DNA of 50,282 nt from Candidatus Falkowiibacteriota bacterium (GTDB lineage Bacteria; Patescibacteriota; Patescibacteriia; Patescibacteriales; UBA12465). Location: contig VFKX01000005.1 in the NCBI GenBank assembly GCA_009885285.1, positions 1 through 50,282 on the forward strand, in the 5' to 3' direction. A program made the translations under genes and the position numbers. Positions 37,615-47,038 of this stretch are shown piece after piece. How positions within the stretch are numbered: position 1 is the first letter of the stretch; the number at the start of each line of letters is the position of its first letter. The notes under the pieces were generated by a model that was given only the letters and a program-made list of their open reading frames with translations, had not been told where the DNA came from and did not search any database.

Positions 37615-40600
37615 ATGAGTGATCTCGCCTCCATTGAGAATTTAATTAATCCGACCGACGACGAAGAGAGCGTTGCCGGTCTTTTTGCGAAAAAACAAGG
37701 AGAAATTAAAAATAAAGAAATAGAAAAGGAAACCAAAGAAGCTGCGCAGCAGTTAGGCTTTGACTATGTAAATTTATCCGGCTTCCCTATTAGCCCCGAG
37801 GCTCTCGCCCTAATCCAAGAGCAGAGAGCCAAGGAACTGGGCGCTATCTGTTTTTATTATGACGGCAAGAGCATTAGACTCGGCTGTGTTAGCCCGACTA
37901 CAGAGGTTAAGGCAGAAATGACTCGGCTCGGCGACCAATACTTTGCCAATACCAAACTTTATCTAATATCCACGACTAGTCTAGAAATCGGTTTAGAGGC
38001 CTATAAAAATCTACCGAAAGTTAAGAAATATGAAAGCGGTGTAGAGATTACCGAAGAAAACCTGGAAAAATTCAAGAGCGATATCAGCAGTTATAAGAGC
38101 TTGAATGAAAAAATCAATGAAGTAAATATCACTGATATCATTACTTTAATACTCGCCACCGCCATGAAAGTCAGGGGTAGCGATATCCATATTGAAGCCG
38201 AGGAAACTGGCGTCGTCATCAGAATCAGAATTGACGGTGTCTTACAAGAAGCAGCCGTGATAGACAGAACGAAGTGGAATAAAATCGTATCCCGTTTAAA
38301 AATTCTGGCCAGAGTCAAGATTAATATTGATAACCAACCGCAAGACGGACGCTACACCATTTATTTAACCAATAAAAAAATAGATGTCCGTGTTTCTTTC
38401 CTGCCGACAGCCTATGGCGAAAGCGTCGTCATGCGTCTTCTTGACTCATCATCAGTGGCTCTCGAATTTGAAAGTCTTGGTATCAGACCGGAGATCATGC
38501 CTTTACTGGCTCGGGAAATCTCTAAGCCTAATGGCTTAGTGGTCACCGTCGGTCCGACTGGTAGCGGCAAAACAACAACTTTATACGCCGTTTTAAATAA
38601 GCTTAACCGTCCCGGCACAAAGATTATTACCCTGGAAGACCCGATTGAATATCAGCTTAAAGGCATTAACCAAAGCCAAGTCGATGAAAAGCGCGGCTAC
38701 ACTTTCTCTGATGGTCTGCGCTCGATTTTGCGCCAAGACCCTAACGTCGTCATGGTTGGAGAAATTCGCGATTTAGAGACAGCAGAAATTGCCGTCCAAG
38801 CCTCGCTGACCGGACATCTCGTCCTTTCCACTATGCACACCAATGATTCCGCTGGTTCAATTCCTCGATTGATTGACCTTGGAGTTAAGCCGTATTTCCT
38901 GGCGCCATCAATCAATGTCATTATCGGCCAACGCTTAGTCCGAAAAGTCTGCCAGACTTGCCGCGTTGAGCATGTACTTAGCGTTGATGAGTCCGAACAA
39001 ATCAATAAAATCCTGGCCGTACTTTCTCCAAAAGCCGGCGTTAACATCCCTTCAACTTTGCCGACCATCTATGCTGCCGGACCAGGCTGTGATCAATGCA
39101 ATTTTATTGGTTATAAAGGTCGCTTAGGCATCTATGAGGTCTTAGCCATGAATGACAAGCTTAAGCAATTAACTATTGATCAGGCGCCTTCTTTTAAACT
39201 TTTGCAGCAAGCCATTGAAGACGGCATGATTACCATGTTGCAGGACGGTATCCTTAAAATAATGGACGGACTAACTTCTATAGAGGAAGTTTACCGCGTT
39301 ATCGGCAACTTCGACTATATCAATGAGCTTTACGATGTTGTTATCTCTCAAACAATCGGCCGCGGCGTAAAAATAACACCTGCTCAATTCCAAAAAGCTG
39401 GCGAATTAAGCCAAAGTATTGGCGACATTTCGCAAGCCGTCAAAGATATCCCTACCGGAGAAATCATTAATCTGGTCTTAGCACTGGGCGCTGTTAGCGA
39501 TGCCGGCGATATTCACATTGAGCCAACCGAAATTGACGTCAAAGTCCGCTTCAGAATTGATGGTGTCATGCACGATGTTTTAAGCTTACCAAAAACCAGT
39601 TATTTTCCGCTTCTTTCAGAAATAAAAATATTGGCCGGTGCGCCGACCAACGTTAAGCGGGCTACATTTGACGGCCGCTTCGCAATTTATCTGCCCGACA
39701 ATAAAGTTGACTGCCGTTTATCCATTATTGCCGGCGGTTACGGTGAAACAATCGTTATCCGCTTACTATCAACTTCAGCTGCAAATTTAGACATGAATAA
39801 GTTGGGCATTACTGCTGTTGCCTTCGACTCCCTGCAAGAGGCCATGAAGAAAACTAGAGGTATTATCATCACGACCGGTCCAACCGGCAGCGGTAAGACT
39901 ACCACCCTATACAGTATTTTGAATAAACTTAATAAAGCGGACGTTAAGATAATTACGGTTGAAGATCCAATTGAATATCAGTTGGCTGGTGTCATGCAAA
40001 CCCAAATTGACGAAGAACGCGGCTATACTTTTGCCTCTGCCATGCGCTCCTTGCTGCGCCAAAACCCGAACATCATGATGATCGGTGAAATCCGCGACAG
40101 TGAAACAGCCAAGATAGCGATTGAAGCCTCCTTGACCGGTCACTTAGTGCTTTCTACTATTCACGCGAATTCCGCCGCCAGTGCCATCTCTCGTTTCGTC
40201 GGCCTCGGTGTTGACCGGCAGACCCTAGCCAATTCTATTGAATTCGCCATCGGTCAACGTTTAGTGCGCCGCCTCTGTCCGTACTGTAAAAAGGTAGCCG
40301 ATGTTTCACCGGAAGAAATTAAACACGTCCAGGATATATTAGCGAATATTAAAAACCCCAAGATTACTATTCCGACTAACCTGTTCTTTTATACTGGCGT
40401 CGGCTGCGTTAAATGCGGCCAGATTGGCTATAAAGGACGTCTAGGCTTATATGAAACCTTAACCATGAGCCCGAATATCCAAAAACTGATTCAAACGGAA
40501 AATGTTATTGATGTGGATATTGAGAATGCGGCCGTCAGCGAAGGCATGGTGACCATGATTCAAGACGGCGTCTTAAAAGCTTTAAATGGCGACACTAGCC

Positions 40601-40626
40601 TTGAAGAAGTTTTCCGCGTAATTTAA
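37615..40626 (+). CDS. pilB: Tandem PilB/GspE protein: one chain with two complete secretion ATPase modules
   Basis: 1003 residues, about twice a PilB core. Residues 1-125 form an MshEN-like N-domain. Module 1 (about 160-565) has SDIHIE, RIRIDGVLQEA, Walker A GPTGSGKT (313-320), EDPIEYQL, Walker B-type VVMVGEIRDLETAEI, the His box LSTMH, and zinc cysteines CQTC with CDQC, then GYKGRLGIYEVL. Module 2 (about 610-1003) repeats the order: DIHIE, RFRIDGVMHDV, Walker A GPTGSGKT (755-762), EDPIEYQL, MMIGEIRDSETAKI, LSTIH, CPYC with CVKC, GYKGRLGLYETL. Every key residue I can check is present in both. The frame is unbroken, so this is a true fusion or internal duplication. PilB hexamers power type IV pilus assembly; here three chains could form the ring. 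No pilin or PilC lies nearby. Confidence 0.93.
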   Translation: MSDLASIENLINPTDDEESVAGLFAKKQGEIKNKEIEKETKEAAQQLGFDYVNLSGFPISPEALALIQEQRAKELGAICFYYDGKSIRLGCVSPTTEVKAEMTRLGDQYFANTKLYLISTTSLEIGLEAYKNLPKVKKYESGVEITEENLEKFKSDISSYKSLNEKINEVNITDIITLILATAMKVRGSDIHIEAEETGVVIRIRIDGVLQEAAVIDRTKWNKIVSRLKILARVKINIDNQPQDGRYTIYLTNKKIDVRVSFLPTAYGESVVMRLLDSSSVALEFESLGIRPEIMPLLAREISKPNGLVVTVGPTGSGKTTTLYAVLNKLNRPGTKIITLEDPIEYQLKGINQSQVDEKRGYTFSDGLRSILRQDPNVVMVGEIRDLETAEIAVQASLTGHLVLSTMHTNDSAGSIPRLIDLGVKPYFLAPSINVIIGQRLVRKVCQTCRVEHVLSVDESEQINKILAVLSPKAGVNIPSTLPTIYAAGPGCDQCNFIGYKGRLGIYEVLAMNDKLKQLTIDQAPSFKLLQQAIEDGMITMLQDGILKIMDGLTSIEEVYRVIGNFDYINELYDVVISQTIGRGVKITPAQFQKAGELSQSIGDISQAVKDIPTGEIINLVLALGAVSDAGDIHIEPTEIDVKVRFRIDGVMHDVLSLPKTSYFPLLSEIKILAGAPTNVKRATFDGRFAIYLPDNKVDCRLSIIAGGYGETIVIRLLSTSAANLDMNKLGITAVAFDSLQEAMKKTRGIIITTGPTGSGKTTTLYSILNKLNKADVKIITVEDPIEYQLAGVMQTQIDEERGYTFASAMRSLLRQNPNIMMIGEIRDSETAKIAIEASLTGHLVLSTIHANSAASAISRFVGLGVDRQTLANSIEFAIGQRLVRRLCPYCKKVADVSPEEIKHVQDILANIKNPKITIPTNLFFYTGVGCVKCGQIGYKGRLGLYETLTMSPNIQKLIQTENVIDVDIENAAVSEGMVTMIQDGVLKALNGDTSLEEVFRVI

Positions 40627-40642
40627 TTTTGTAATTATTCTT

Positions 40643-41218
40643 ATGATCAGCCCTAAATTTTTAGAAGAACTCAGAAAAGACTACCAAGCCAATGAATCAG
40701 AGCGTCGCCAGATAATCAGCGCCTCCAACAATATCTTGTTTGAGGCTAAGAAAACAATATTTGCCCTGCAAAGACAAGATTTTAAAACTGCCGTGACTAA
40801 AATTGCAGCCAACGAAGAAAATCTAAAAAATCTCGCCAAACGCTTCGGCCAAGAACGATTGAACAAGGAAGGGGCTTATAAAGCAGCGGCCGAAGAATAT
40901 CTTGAAGGCAAGACTTTTTTCTTGGTCATTAAGGGTAAAAAAATAGAAGCAACTCCAGGTTTGCAACTTGACTATGAGGCTTATCTCGGCGGAATTTGTG
41001 ACTTAATTGGCGAATTAGTCAGATACGCAACTAACCAAGCCGCTAACGGCAAATTCACCGCTGTGGCAAAAATCAAACAAGGTGCAGAGGACATTATGGC
41101 GCAACTGATTGACTTTGATATGACTGGCTACCTTCGAACCAAATATGACCAAGCCCGTGGCCACTTGCGTAAACTTGAGCAGATGGCCTATGAAATCAAA
41201 TTAAGGGGTAAAAAATAA
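40643..41218 (+). CDS. Translin-like protein
   Basis: 191 residues, largely helical. The best clues are the segment AYLGGICDLIGELVR (about 118-132), very like the YLxGLxDLxGEL signature of translin/TRAX proteins, and TGYLRTKYDQARGHLRKLEQ near the end, like the conserved LRxKxDxAR helix. The N-terminus (SERRQIISASNNILFEAKKT) fits the usual R-x-I-x-SR-x-KK start. Translins form octameric shells that bind single-stranded RNA or DNA, and the TRAX partner is an RNase. The gene lies 16 bases after the double pilB and 11 before a phosphoesterase gene. A role in RNA metabolism is inference. Confidence 0.6.
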   Translation: MISPKFLEELRKDYQANESERRQIISASNNILFEAKKTIFALQRQDFKTAVTKIAANEENLKNLAKRFGQERLNKEGAYKAAAEEYLEGKTFFLVIKGKKIEATPGLQLDYEAYLGGICDLIGELVRYATNQAANGKFTAVAKIKQGAEDIMAQLIDFDMTGYLRTKYDQARGHLRKLEQMAYEIKLRGKK

Positions 41219-41229
41219 TCCTTCCCCTT

Positions 41230-41730
41230 ATGATGATTGCTATAATCTCCGACATTCACGACAATGTCGCTAATTTAGAGAAGTGCTTGAGTTGGTGTCT
41301 TAAAAACGATATAGAGAAGCTAGTCGCCTGTGGCGATATGGCAAATATTGATACAATTGCCTATTTATCTGCTAATTTTCCGGGAGAAATATATTTAATT
41401 GACGGTAACGCCGAGCTTTATGGTGAACGTGAACTTGAACCGTTCACTAATATCATTTATAGCGGTGAGATAGGCTTAAGAGAAATCGGCGGTCTAAGAA
41501 TCGGCTTCTGCCACCAGCCAGAAAAGATTAAGAAAGTTTTTAAACTGGCACAAACGGCTCCGGACTTCATCTTTTACGGACATACTCATAAACCTTGGCT
41601 CGAGCGCGACGGAGATACGACCATAGCTAATCCTGGTAATCTCGCCGGCATTATCCATCAAGCCACCTTCGCCGTCCTTGATTGCCAATATAAAAAATTA
41701 GATTTAAAAATACTTGCTGATTTAAAATAA
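41230..41730 (+). CDS. YfcE/MJ0936-type metallophosphoesterase
   Basis: 166 residues, the usual size of this small family. Metal-ligand motifs appear in order: SDIHDN, CGDM, the GNHD box as GNAEL, GFCHQP, and GHTHKPW, ending ANPGNLAG. The GN-C/H-D box is degenerate at its last two positions. Family members hydrolyse phosphodiesters or 2',3'-cyclic phosphate mimics with Mn. Two ATGs in a row (41230, 41233) could serve as start. It is co-transcribed with the translin-like gene, so an RNA-end substrate is a fair guess. Confidence 0.9.
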   Translation: MMIAIISDIHDNVANLEKCLSWCLKNDIEKLVACGDMANIDTIAYLSANFPGEIYLIDGNAELYGERELEPFTNIIYSGEIGLREIGGLRIGFCHQPEKIKKVFKLAQTAPDFIFYGHTHKPWLERDGDTTIANPGNLAGIIHQATFAVLDCQYKKLDLKILADLK

Positions 41731-41742
41731 GTCCTTAACAAT

Positions 41743-42528
41743 ATGGACAATCTTTCAAAATTAAAAAGCGTCTTGATCGGCACGATTAAGGCAGCCGGAC
41801 TCGCCATCATTAAAGATTATAATGATCTGGATATGAAGAGCGTTAAGCTTAAATCTGCTCGCGACCTAGTGACCGGAGCGGATTTAAAAAGTGAAAAGAT
41901 AATCTTAGACAAAATCAAAGCTAGCTTTCCTGATCATCAAATACTGTCCGAGGAATCAGGCCGCAGCGGCAAAAAAAGCGACTATCTCTGGATTATCGAC
42001 CCGCTCGATGGGACCACGAATTTTTTCATGCATAACCCGCTCTGGTCGGTTTCGATTGGACTAGCGTATAAAGGCAAAATGATAATGGGCGCTGTTTATG
42101 CTCCCATGCAAAAAGAGTTATACCACGCCGTCCTCGGTCAGGGTGCGTATCTGAATAACAAGAAAATTACGGTCAATAATGACCCGATCAAATCTTTAAA
42201 CGCCTTCTGTCATGGTCGGGAAATTAAAAATATTCAGAGAATGGTTAAATACTTCGCTTACCAAAAAGAGCATAGTCTTGATTGCCGACAAATCGGCAGT
42301 GCCGCCATTGAAACAGCTTATGTGGCTGCCGGCCGACTCTCATCGATCCTTATTCCCGGGGCCTGGCCTTGGGATGTAGCAGCTGGCACGATTCTAATTA
42401 GAGAAGCTGGTGGCAAGGTCACCGACTTTAACGGTCGAGAATGGAATCACGCCGAAAGAGATTATTTAGGGGCAAGTCAGAAGTCGCATAAAAAAATACT
42501 TAAAATTATAAAATCACTGGGAATATAA
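41743..42528 (+). CDS. Inositol-monophosphatase-family sugar phosphatase
   Basis: 261 residues. The metal-binding motifs of the family are all seen: EESG, DPLDGTTNF, and WPWDVAAG, with GGKVTDFNG near the end. The family includes SuhB, CysQ (3'-phosphoadenosine phosphatase) and fructose-1,6-bisphosphatase; the substrate cannot be told from the motifs. It lies 12 bases after the phosphoesterase gene and ends the plus-strand operon. Confidence 0.92.
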   Translation: MDNLSKLKSVLIGTIKAAGLAIIKDYNDLDMKSVKLKSARDLVTGADLKSEKIILDKIKASFPDHQILSEESGRSGKKSDYLWIIDPLDGTTNFFMHNPLWSVSIGLAYKGKMIMGAVYAPMQKELYHAVLGQGAYLNNKKITVNNDPIKSLNAFCHGREIKNIQRMVKYFAYQKEHSLDCRQIGSAAIETAYVAAGRLSSILIPGAWPWDVAAGTILIREAGGKVTDFNGREWNHAERDYLGASQKSHKKILKIIKSLGI

Positions 42529-42542
42529 TTACCGAACTACTT

Positions 42543-42568
42543 AAAAGCCATCCGTAAAGATGGCTTTT
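42543..42568 (+). terminator. Bidirectional terminator between the phosphatase operon and uvrA
   Basis: A 10-bp perfect stem, AAAAGCCATC / GATGGCTTTT, with a six-base loop. Flanked by A and T tracts on both sides, it serves both converging genes. Confidence 0.9.
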
Positions 42569-42581
42569 ATATTTCACTTTT

Positions 42582-45071
42582 CTAGATAATCGCTTTCAGA
42601 TATTTACCGGTATGGCTTTTGGGGTTCTGAGAAATTTCAATCGGCGTACCAGCGCCAACCAAGTAACCACCAGCATCTCCGCCTTCTGGCCCCATATCAA
42701 TAATCCAATCTACGGATTTAATAACATCCAGATTATGTTCAATAATCAAAACAGTATTACCCTGATCAACCAACATGTTTAAGACTTTTAGTAATCTATC
42801 AATATCAGCAAAATGCAGGCCAGTGGTTGGTTCATCAAGAATGTATAAAGTCTTGCCAGTCGCGCGTCGAGATAATTCAGTCGCCAGCTTGATGCGCTGC
42901 GCTTCACCGCCTGAAAATGTCGTTGCACTTTGACCGAGTTTGATATAGCCCAAACCAACTTCGTCCAAAGTCTTCAGTTTTTGACTGATCGCCGAGTGCC
43001 CCTTAAAGAATTCTTTAGCTTCTTCAATGGTCATCTCCAGGACCTCATAAATATTTTTACCTTTATACAAAACTTCTAAGACTTTGGACTGAAATTTCTT
43101 GCCGCCACAGACATCGCAAGTCAGATAAACATCGGATAAGAATTGCATCTCAACTTTAATAACACCATCGCCAGCACAATTCTCACATCTTCCGCCAGGG
43201 ACATTAAAAGAAAAATGTCCGGCACTTAATCCCTTAACGCGCGCTTCCGGCAAGTCAGCAAATAAATCTCGGATATAGGTAAACAAACCGGTATAAGTAG
43301 CGGGGTTAGACCGCGGCGTCCGACCAATCGGCGATTGATCAATGTCAATCACTTTATCAATATGCTCTAGCCCGGTTAAATCTTTATGAACACCCGGTTC
43401 AGTCTTAGCACGATAGAATTTTTTGGTCAGGGCATTGGCTAAAATATCATTCATCAAAGTTGACTTGCCGCTACCAGAAACACCGGTAATAGCCACTAGT
43501 TTTCCCAGAGGAATATCGACGTCAACATTCTTTAAGTTATGTTCAGTGGCACCCGATATCTTAATAGACTTGCCGTTACCCGGTCTAAATATTTTTGGCG
43601 TTTTAATTTCTTTTTTTCCTGACAGATAGGCACCGGTAAGAGATGGGGCACAATCCTTAATATCTTCTGGTAGACCAGAAAACAGGACATTGCCACCAAA
43701 ATCACCTGCTCCGGGACCGATATCAATCAACCAATCGGCCGCCACCATTGTCGAAGCGTCATGTTCAACTACAATCACGGTGTTGCCGTTATCTCGCAAT
43801 TCTTTCAGGGTCAATATTAACTTATCATTATCACGTTGATGTAGGCCAATAGAGGGCTCATCTAAAACATATAAGACACCGCAGAGAGCTGAGCCGACTT
43901 GCGAAGCTAAGCGGATACGCTGGGCTTCTCCGCCGCTCAAAGTGGCGGCTGCCCGACTCAGAGTGAGATAATCGAGGCCGACGTTAGCGAGAAACTCCAG
44001 GTTCTTCACCATCTCCTTAATGATTGGTTCGGCAATTTTGGCGCCGCCGTTTAAACCGGCCGAATTTTTTATCCACGAAGATAGAAGTTCTACCGCGGAC
44101 TTAATACTTTTATCAGTCACTTCAATGATGGACAAACCGTCAATCTTTACCAGTAAGGATTCTGGTCGCAAGCGAGCTCCCTGGCATGACGGGCACAAAG
44201 CAGTCCGCATTACCTTTTCAATCTCCTGCTTAACAAATCCGGACTTGGTCTCCTGATACTTTTCTTCAAGCGCAGCTAAAATACCTTTAAACTCGCTATC
44301 GCCTCTGAGTAATAGATTTTTATGGACAGTATTTATATCCTTAATAGCGGGACGCAAGCTGAAGTCATGCCGTTCTGCCAACTTTTCCAATTCAAATAAT
44401 AAGCCACTCACGCTTAGATTAGCATGAGATAAAGGCTTAATAGCTCCTTCCGGGATACTAAGGTTATTATTAAACACTAATTCTGGGTCAATTTCTGACT
44501 TTGTTCCCAATCCGCCGCAAACCAAGCAGGCTCCATGGCCAGAGTTGAAAGAAAAATCGCGTGGCTCTAGCTCAACGCGGCGATAATCGCAATTAGGACA
44601 AGAAAAATATCTTTCTAGGCGCACTGATTTAATTTCGCGGCCGCGAACCGTCTTAGCCGTCTTTTTTTCTTCAGACGCTCTCTTCAGCTTAATTTGGCAA
44701 TGCGGGCAAAACGGCTGTCCGGCTCGAGCATACAACAAACGCAGATAATCATAGATTTCTGTGATAGTGCCGACGGTCGATCGCGGATTATGGCCCACTG
44801 TCCGCTGATCAATTGAAATAGCCGGCGACAAGCCTTCAACCGAATCAACATCCGGCTTATCCATCAAACCGACAAATTGGCGGGCATAGGAAGACAGGGA
44901 CTCGACATAACGGCGCTGCCCCTCGGCATAAATAGTATCAAACGCTAAAGATGATTTTCCTGATCCTGATAGGCCGGTAATGACCACTAGCTTATCTCGA
45001 GGAATGTCTAAATCAATATTCTTGAGATTATTAGTCCTTGCCCCGCGGATCTTAATGAAATTCTCGGCCAT
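42582..45071 (-). CDS. uvrA: UvrA-family ABC ATPase lacking the UvrB-binding domain
   Basis: 829 residues, about 110 shorter than standard UvrA. Both ABC units are intact: Walker [10 protein letters not shown] (33-41), signature LSGGEAQR, and Walker [13 protein letters not shown]; then Walker [10 protein letters not shown] (about 530), FSGGEAQR and [12 protein letters not shown]. Zinc pairs C158/C161 and C182/C185 and the second module CENC...CDVC are present. Only 32 residues separate CPHC (122-125) from the next zinc cysteines, where the UvrB-binding domain (about 115 residues, 131-245 in well-known UvrAs) should be. This layout is that of class II UvrA (UvrA2). It may be a damage sensor that acts without UvrB, or the only UvrA in a reduced genome. 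Confidence 0.93.
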   Translation of the reverse strand: MAENFIKIRGARTNNLKNIDLDIPRDKLVVITGLSGSGKSSLAFDTIYAEGQRRYVESLSSYARQFVGLMDKPDVDSVEGLSPAISIDQRTVGHNPRSTVGTITEIYDYLRLLYARAGQPFCPHCQIKLKRASEEKKTAKTVRGREIKSVRLERYFSCPNCDYRRVELEPRDFSFNSGHGACLVCGGLGTKSEIDPELVFNNNLSIPEGAIKPLSHANLSVSGLLFELEKLAERHDFSLRPAIKDINTVHKNLLLRGDSEFKGILAALEEKYQETKSGFVKQEIEKVMRTALCPSCQGARLRPESLLVKIDGLSIIEVTDKSIKSAVELLSSWIKNSAGLNGGAKIAEPIIKEMVKNLEFLANVGLDYLTLSRAAATLSGGEAQRIRLASQVGSALCGVLYVLDEPSIGLHQRDNDKLILTLKELRDNGNTVIVVEHDASTMVAADWLIDIGPGAGDFGGNVLFSGLPEDIKDCAPSLTGAYLSGKKEIKTPKIFRPGNGKSIKISGATEHNLKNVDVDIPLGKLVAITGVSGSGKSTLMNDILANALTKKFYRAKTEPGVHKDLTGLEHIDKVIDIDQSPIGRTPRSNPATYTGLFTYIRDLFADLPEARVKGLSAGHFSFNVPGGRCENCAGDGVIKVEMQFLSDVYLTCDVCGGKKFQSKVLEVLYKGKNIYEVLEMTIEEAKEFFKGHSAISQKLKTLDEVGLGYIKLGQSATTFSGGEAQRIKLATELSRRATGKTLYILDEPTTGLHFADIDRLLKVLNMLVDQGNTVLIIEHNLDVIKSVDWIIDMGPEGGDAGGYLVGAGTPIEISQNPKSHTGKYLKAII

Positions 45072-45103
45072 GTAATTGGTGAATATTAAAAAATAATAGG
45101 TTT

Positions 45104-45132
45104 ATTGTAGCGGAAAATCATTTAAAAAACAA
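45104..45132 (-). promoter_or_regulatory. Sigma70-like promoter of uvrA
   Basis: TTGTTT (45127-45132) and TACAAT (45104-45109) with a 17-base spacer on the minus strand, leader about 27 bases. It overlaps the T tract of the upstream terminator. Confidence 0.55.
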
Positions 45133-45149
45133 GCCTAGCCGCGGTAGGC
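45121..45149 (-). terminator. Terminator of the patatin-PLD operon
   Basis: Stem GCCTA / TAGGC around CCGCGGC (45133-45149), followed on the minus strand by TTGTTTTTT, about 20 bases after the PLD-gene stop. Confidence 0.65.
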
Positions 45150-45168
45150 CAGACTTACCCTAAACTCC

Positions 45169-46206
45169 TTAAAATATTGGGTAAAAAATCTTTAAGATAG
45201 CGATCAATATCTTATCGGAAAACTTTATATTCCTACCGGCCGCTTCGAAAGGAATAGCTTCCTTTTTCCAGCTCTCGATAATTTTCTTCAAATCAGATAC
45301 TAACTGCTTTTGCTGAAAAAACATGCCGGCTTCAATATTCCAACGAAAAGACAAAATATCCATGTTTTGCGAGCCGATAACGCCCTCATTATCATCAATT
45401 AGCATGATTTTAGCATGATTCATGGTCGGCATCAGGTAAAACTTCACGCCCATGGCCGACATCCGGCATGAGTTAAGATAATTAACTTTATTTAGAGGCT
45501 TTACGTCAGTATCGTCAGGAATAATAATTTCGACGGTTACACCGCGCCGACAAGCATCGTCGAGTAAAGCTAGCATCCAGCGAGGCGGCAGTAGATATGG
45601 GGTCGCCATCCGAATAGACTCCTTAGCTCCAATAATCTTCTTTTTATAATACTCGCTCAAATGATAGCCGCCCCGGGTCACCGATAAATTATCAACGATC
45701 CAGGATTTTATCTTCTTAACAAGTGGCAAGCGGCTATATTTTAGAACTGACTCTTTTTTACCTCCGGCCATTTCATAGCCGTAAGCAAAGGATTTTAAAA
45801 GAGGCTTGACGATATATCCCTGAAGCTTAACCTGCATATCCCGCCAATTTCTGGTTTTCTCTTCAATATTAACTCCCCCGATAAGAGCAGTCTTATTATC
45901 AATGATAATTATCTTGCGATGCGTGTGCCTGAACCAATGAGAGAAAAAAATGAACTCGGCCCCCGCCTGTCGCAACTCGGTAATTGTTTCCGCCTTCAAA
46001 GAATTACTGCCATATGAATCAGCAATTATCACCACTTCAATGCCCGCTCGAGCCTTTTCCTTAATCAGCTTCAGAAAATCATGAGTCTCTCGAGTATCAT
46101 TCAAAAAAATATACATCTCAATATAAATGGATTTACTGGCGGCTGCCATGGCTTTAAACATAGCATCCCAAGCTTTATATGAAGTTGTATAGAGCCGGTA
46201 TTTCAT
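45169..46206 (-). CDS. Phospholipase D-superfamily protein (cardiolipin-synthase type)
   Basis: 345 residues. Two HKD motifs are visible: HTHRKIIIIDNKTALIGGVN in the first half and MNHAKIMLIDDNEGVIGSQN in the second (HxK-x4-D each), as needed for one active site of the two-repeat family. The layout is like bacterial cardiolipin synthase, but the usual N-terminal membrane helices are missing. It either transfers phosphatidyl groups or cleaves phospholipid or nucleic acid. Its start overlaps the patatin gene by 4 bases, so the two are translationally coupled, which favours phospholipid. Confidence 0.9.
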   Translation of the reverse strand: MKYRLYTTSYKAWDAMFKAMAAASKSIYIEMYIFLNDTRETHDFLKLIKEKARAGIEVVIIADSYGSNSLKAETITELRQAGAEFIFFSHWFRHTHRKIIIIDNKTALIGGVNIEEKTRNWRDMQVKLQGYIVKPLLKSFAYGYEMAGGKKESVLKYSRLPLVKKIKSWIVDNLSVTRGGYHLSEYYKKKIIGAKESIRMATPYLLPPRWMLALLDDACRRGVTVEIIIPDDTDVKPLNKVNYLNSCRMSAMGVKFYLMPTMNHAKIMLIDDNEGVIGSQNMDILSFRWNIEAGMFFQQKQLVSDLKKIIESWKKEAIPFEAAGRNIKFSDKILIAILKIFYPIF

Positions 46207-47027
46207 TGAATGTAACTGGCTAAAAGTTTCTTTATTTTAGGAATTGCTTTATCTGTCGCTTTTTCGCCTATCCGAATTAGCTCATCAGTCACAGCTTTAC
46301 TGAAATAGCTTTGCAAACCCTGGTCTTTGACCAGCATAGAAGTATCTGGTTCAATAATAATATCCGCGCCCCGAATATCGGCCTTTGCCAAGTTATGTAA
46401 GACAATCCGAGTACTGCGTAAAATGACTTTCGGCATGGTAAATTTCCGATTTACAAATTCATTCTGATGATACAAATTTACACCAATAACAATATCAGCC
46501 CCCATGTTCTTCACTAGATTACAAGGAACCGGATTACTAAGTCCGCCATCGACACAAAGTTTGCCGGCATGAGAAACAGGCTTAAAGACCAAAGGAACGG
46601 CCACGCTCGCCTGAACCGCACGCGCGACATCACCCGTCTCAAAGATGTAAGGCAAACCACTGATTAGGTCAGTGGCAACAATACGCAAAGGTATTTTCAA
46701 ACTCGCAAAAGTATAATGATTCAGGCTTTTTTTCAAAACCGCATTAACCTTGCTACCCCCGATAAATCCGCCGGTCAAACTGAAGTCAAGAAACATTGGT
46801 AGATTCTCTAAAGGACGTTCGGCTAATTCTGCCTGCATCTTCTTAACATCGGCATGGGCGGCATAATAGGCAGCTATCCAAGCGCCGATACTAGCGCCAC
46901 TTAAATAATCAATGGGGATGCCATGCTTAACAAGCGACTTAATCACACCAATGTGAGCAAATCCCCGAAAAGCACCGGAGCCAAGAGCCAGACCGATAGT
47001 TTTACGCCCTACAACTTGCTTTTGCAT
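46203..47027 (-). CDS. Patatin-like phospholipase (RssA/YlbK type)
   Basis: 274 residues. The oxyanion-hole segment LALGSGAFRGFAHIGV and the nucleophile motif GASIG (elbow serine) lie at the N-terminus. The catalytic aspartate is in CVDGGLSNPVP. This Ser-Asp dyad defines bacterial patatins, which act as lipid acyl hydrolases. No signal peptide is evident, so the protein is probably cytoplasmic or membrane-associated. It follows a coiled-coil protein by 11 bases and overlaps the PLD gene by 4, forming a three-gene lipid cassette. Confidence 0.92.
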   Translation of the reverse strand: MQKQVVGRKTIGLALGSGAFRGFAHIGVIKSLVKHGIPIDYLSGASIGAWIAAYYAAHADVKKMQAELAERPLENLPMFLDFSLTGGFIGGSKVNAVLKKSLNHYTFASLKIPLRIVATDLISGLPYIFETGDVARAVQASVAVPLVFKPVSHAGKLCVDGGLSNPVPCNLVKNMGADIVIGVNLYHQNEFVNRKFTMPKVILRSTRIVLHNLAKADIRGADIIIEPDTSMLVKDQGLQSYFSKAVTDELIRIGEKATDKAIPKIKKLLASYIQ

Positions 47028-47038
47028 ATGTGTCTGGT

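Noticed and set aside
37615-40626. Possibility that the double PilB is two adjacent genes
   Set aside because: The frame has no stop between the modules and the linker (about residues 565-610) reads as normal protein; no ribosome site or promoter precedes module 2.
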